From Paulinella micropora (taxonomy: Eukaryota; Cercozoa; Imbricatea; Euglyphida), in NCBI GenBank assembly GCA_009731375.1, contig BJOX01000026.1, positions 469,842 to 497,557 of the forward strand: DNA of 27,716 nucleotides. Reading direction: 5' to 3'. Shown in pieces: positions 26,936 through 27,716 of this stretch. The translations under genes were made by a program, and so were the position numbers. The notes beneath the pieces are model-generated. The model was not told where the DNA came from and did no database searches. It worked only from the letters and a program-made list of their open reading frames with translations. Within the stretch, counting starts at the first letter, position 1. Each line of letters starts with the position of its first letter.

Positions 26936-27262
26936 CGTCATGCGCAACACCCTAGCTGCTTGCGCGTTTTGTTTATGTCCTCACGCGCAACACCCTAGTT
27001 GCTTGCGCGTGCTGGTTGTTTGTGTCGTCACGCGCAACACCCTAGTTGCTTGCGCGTGCTTGTTGTTTGTGTCGTCACGCGCAACACCAGAGTTGCTTGC
27101 GCGTGCTGGTTCAGTCGTCACGCGCAACACCCTAGTTGCTTGCGCGTGCTGGTTGTTTTGCGTCATCACGCGCAACACCCTAGTTGCTTGCGCGTGTTTG
27201 TTGTTTGTGTCGTCACGCGCAACACCCTAGTTGCTTGGGCGTGCTTGTAACACCCTAGTTGC
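26936..27262. repeat. Minisatellite of about eight hairpin-forming units
   Basis: Units of about 44-48 bp containing CACGCGCAA...TTGCGCGTG, a 9-bp inverted repeat around CACCCTAG. The first and last units are degenerate. It lies inside the intron between the exons at 26810 and 27439. Open frames across it are artefacts of the repeat. Confidence 0.92.
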
Positions 27263-27438
27263 TGTGCGTGCTGTGTGTTGTTGTATTGTTGCTAGAGGTA
27301 TTTTGGAGCGATGAAAGGCAACGACCTGTGAACCTCCCCACGCACCTCTGGAAGCCTTTCGACGAACTAAGCAAAAGCCCGCTGGTTGTCTGACATGAAC
27401 AAAATAACATATTTATTATTGGTTTTACTTGTTCCTAG

Positions 27439-27499
27439 GCGTGTGAGGAAATACTTCTTTGGTTGCAAGTGCATCATCCTTTGACAGAATACTTGATAA
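27439..27499 (+). CDS. Probable host exon 3
   Basis: It follows an acceptor (TTACTTGTTCCTAG), continues the phase of exon 2 and reads ACEEILLWLQVHHPLTEYLI. It ends at a consensus GTAAGT donor. The gene continues beyond the window. The product is not recognised. Confidence 0.65.
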
Positions 27500-27629
27500 G
27501 TAAGTCTCTTTGTGTGTTTCTTTTGTTTTCTTCACAAGAAAGACCAAATAGGATAGTAATGAAAAATATGATCCTGCTGTGCGCAGGTAACGCACCAGAA
27601 AAACTTTAAAATGGTCTTCTGACTCTCTA

Positions 27630-27683
27630 TGACTCTCTCTCTCTCTCTGATTCTCTCTCTCTCTCTCTCTCTCCCTCTCTTCT

Positions 27684-27716
<33 letters not shown>
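27630..27716. repeat. (CT)n microsatellite at the window end
   Basis: CT units with minor interruptions running to the last base. Confidence 0.95.

Noticed and set aside
26898-27250. Overlapping ORFs across the minisatellite
   Set aside because: Tandem units lacking stops give open frames on both strands. The region lies between consensus splice sites and is intronic.

Overview
The window is animal-type genomic DNA: simple repeats, a minisatellite, an intron-exon gene fragment and retroelement debris. It carries an almost complete Maverick/Polinton element (an integrated adintovirus-like DNA virus/transposon). The host is probably a marine invertebrate, but nothing here fixes the species. 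The element is AT-rich. It is bounded by inverted repeats of about 210 bp at 1-211 and 24775-24985 that differ at only about four positions.

Element layout, left to right. After the left terminal repeat come a short unrecognised ORF and a small broken gene at 487-696. A protein-primed family B DNA polymerase (833-3907, + strand, frame-broken) follows. Then come two tandem small genes (4017-4310, 4338-4799) sharing a domain like the C-terminal domain of exonuclease X. Next is a block of virion genes on the - strand: a beta-rich structural protein (6133-4896), major capsid (7835-6284), penton-like minor capsid (8828-8011), adenain-like protease with a long coiled-coil extension (10610-8961), a small basic core-like protein (11025-10717), packaging ATPase (12000-11213), an unknown small protein (12419-12063), a two-helix membrane protein (13032-12781) and a very long fibre with a C-terminal S74 (endosialidase-type) chaperone (16435-13051). 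The right part has a charged protein (16494-17015, +), a Dam-type adenine methyltransferase (17800-17012, -) and a retroviral-type integrase (17811-18768, +).

Together these supply replication (polymerase), integration (integrase), virion assembly and maturation (capsid proteins, ATPase, protease), probable host attachment (fibre) and DNA modification (methyltransferase). Most long genes are interrupted by frameshifts. Two of the ten-N gaps are flanked by duplicated sequence, so part of this damage may be assembly error rather than decay.

From about 18.77 kb the base composition changes. A second element, a DIRS/Ngaro-like tyrosine-recombinase retrotransposon on the - strand (gag 23099-21865, RT-RNase H 21586-19349, recombinase 19352 to about 18770, cut off after its first arginine motif), lies between the integrase and the right terminal repeat. 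A 500-bp inverted repeat (23678-24179 and 25439-25939) brackets the right end. The last 2 kb is host sequence with three probable exons and a hairpin-forming minisatellite in an intron.

The most unusual feature is a family of at least 14 related imperfect palindromes (about 40-70 bp) in nearly every intergenic space of the virion block, plus the polymerase 3' end. They share GATGTT...AATATC ends and a similar core. They are oriented consistently relative to the gene they terminate, and stop codons frequently lie inside them. The genes also share a TATA-like motif placed almost directly on the start codon.
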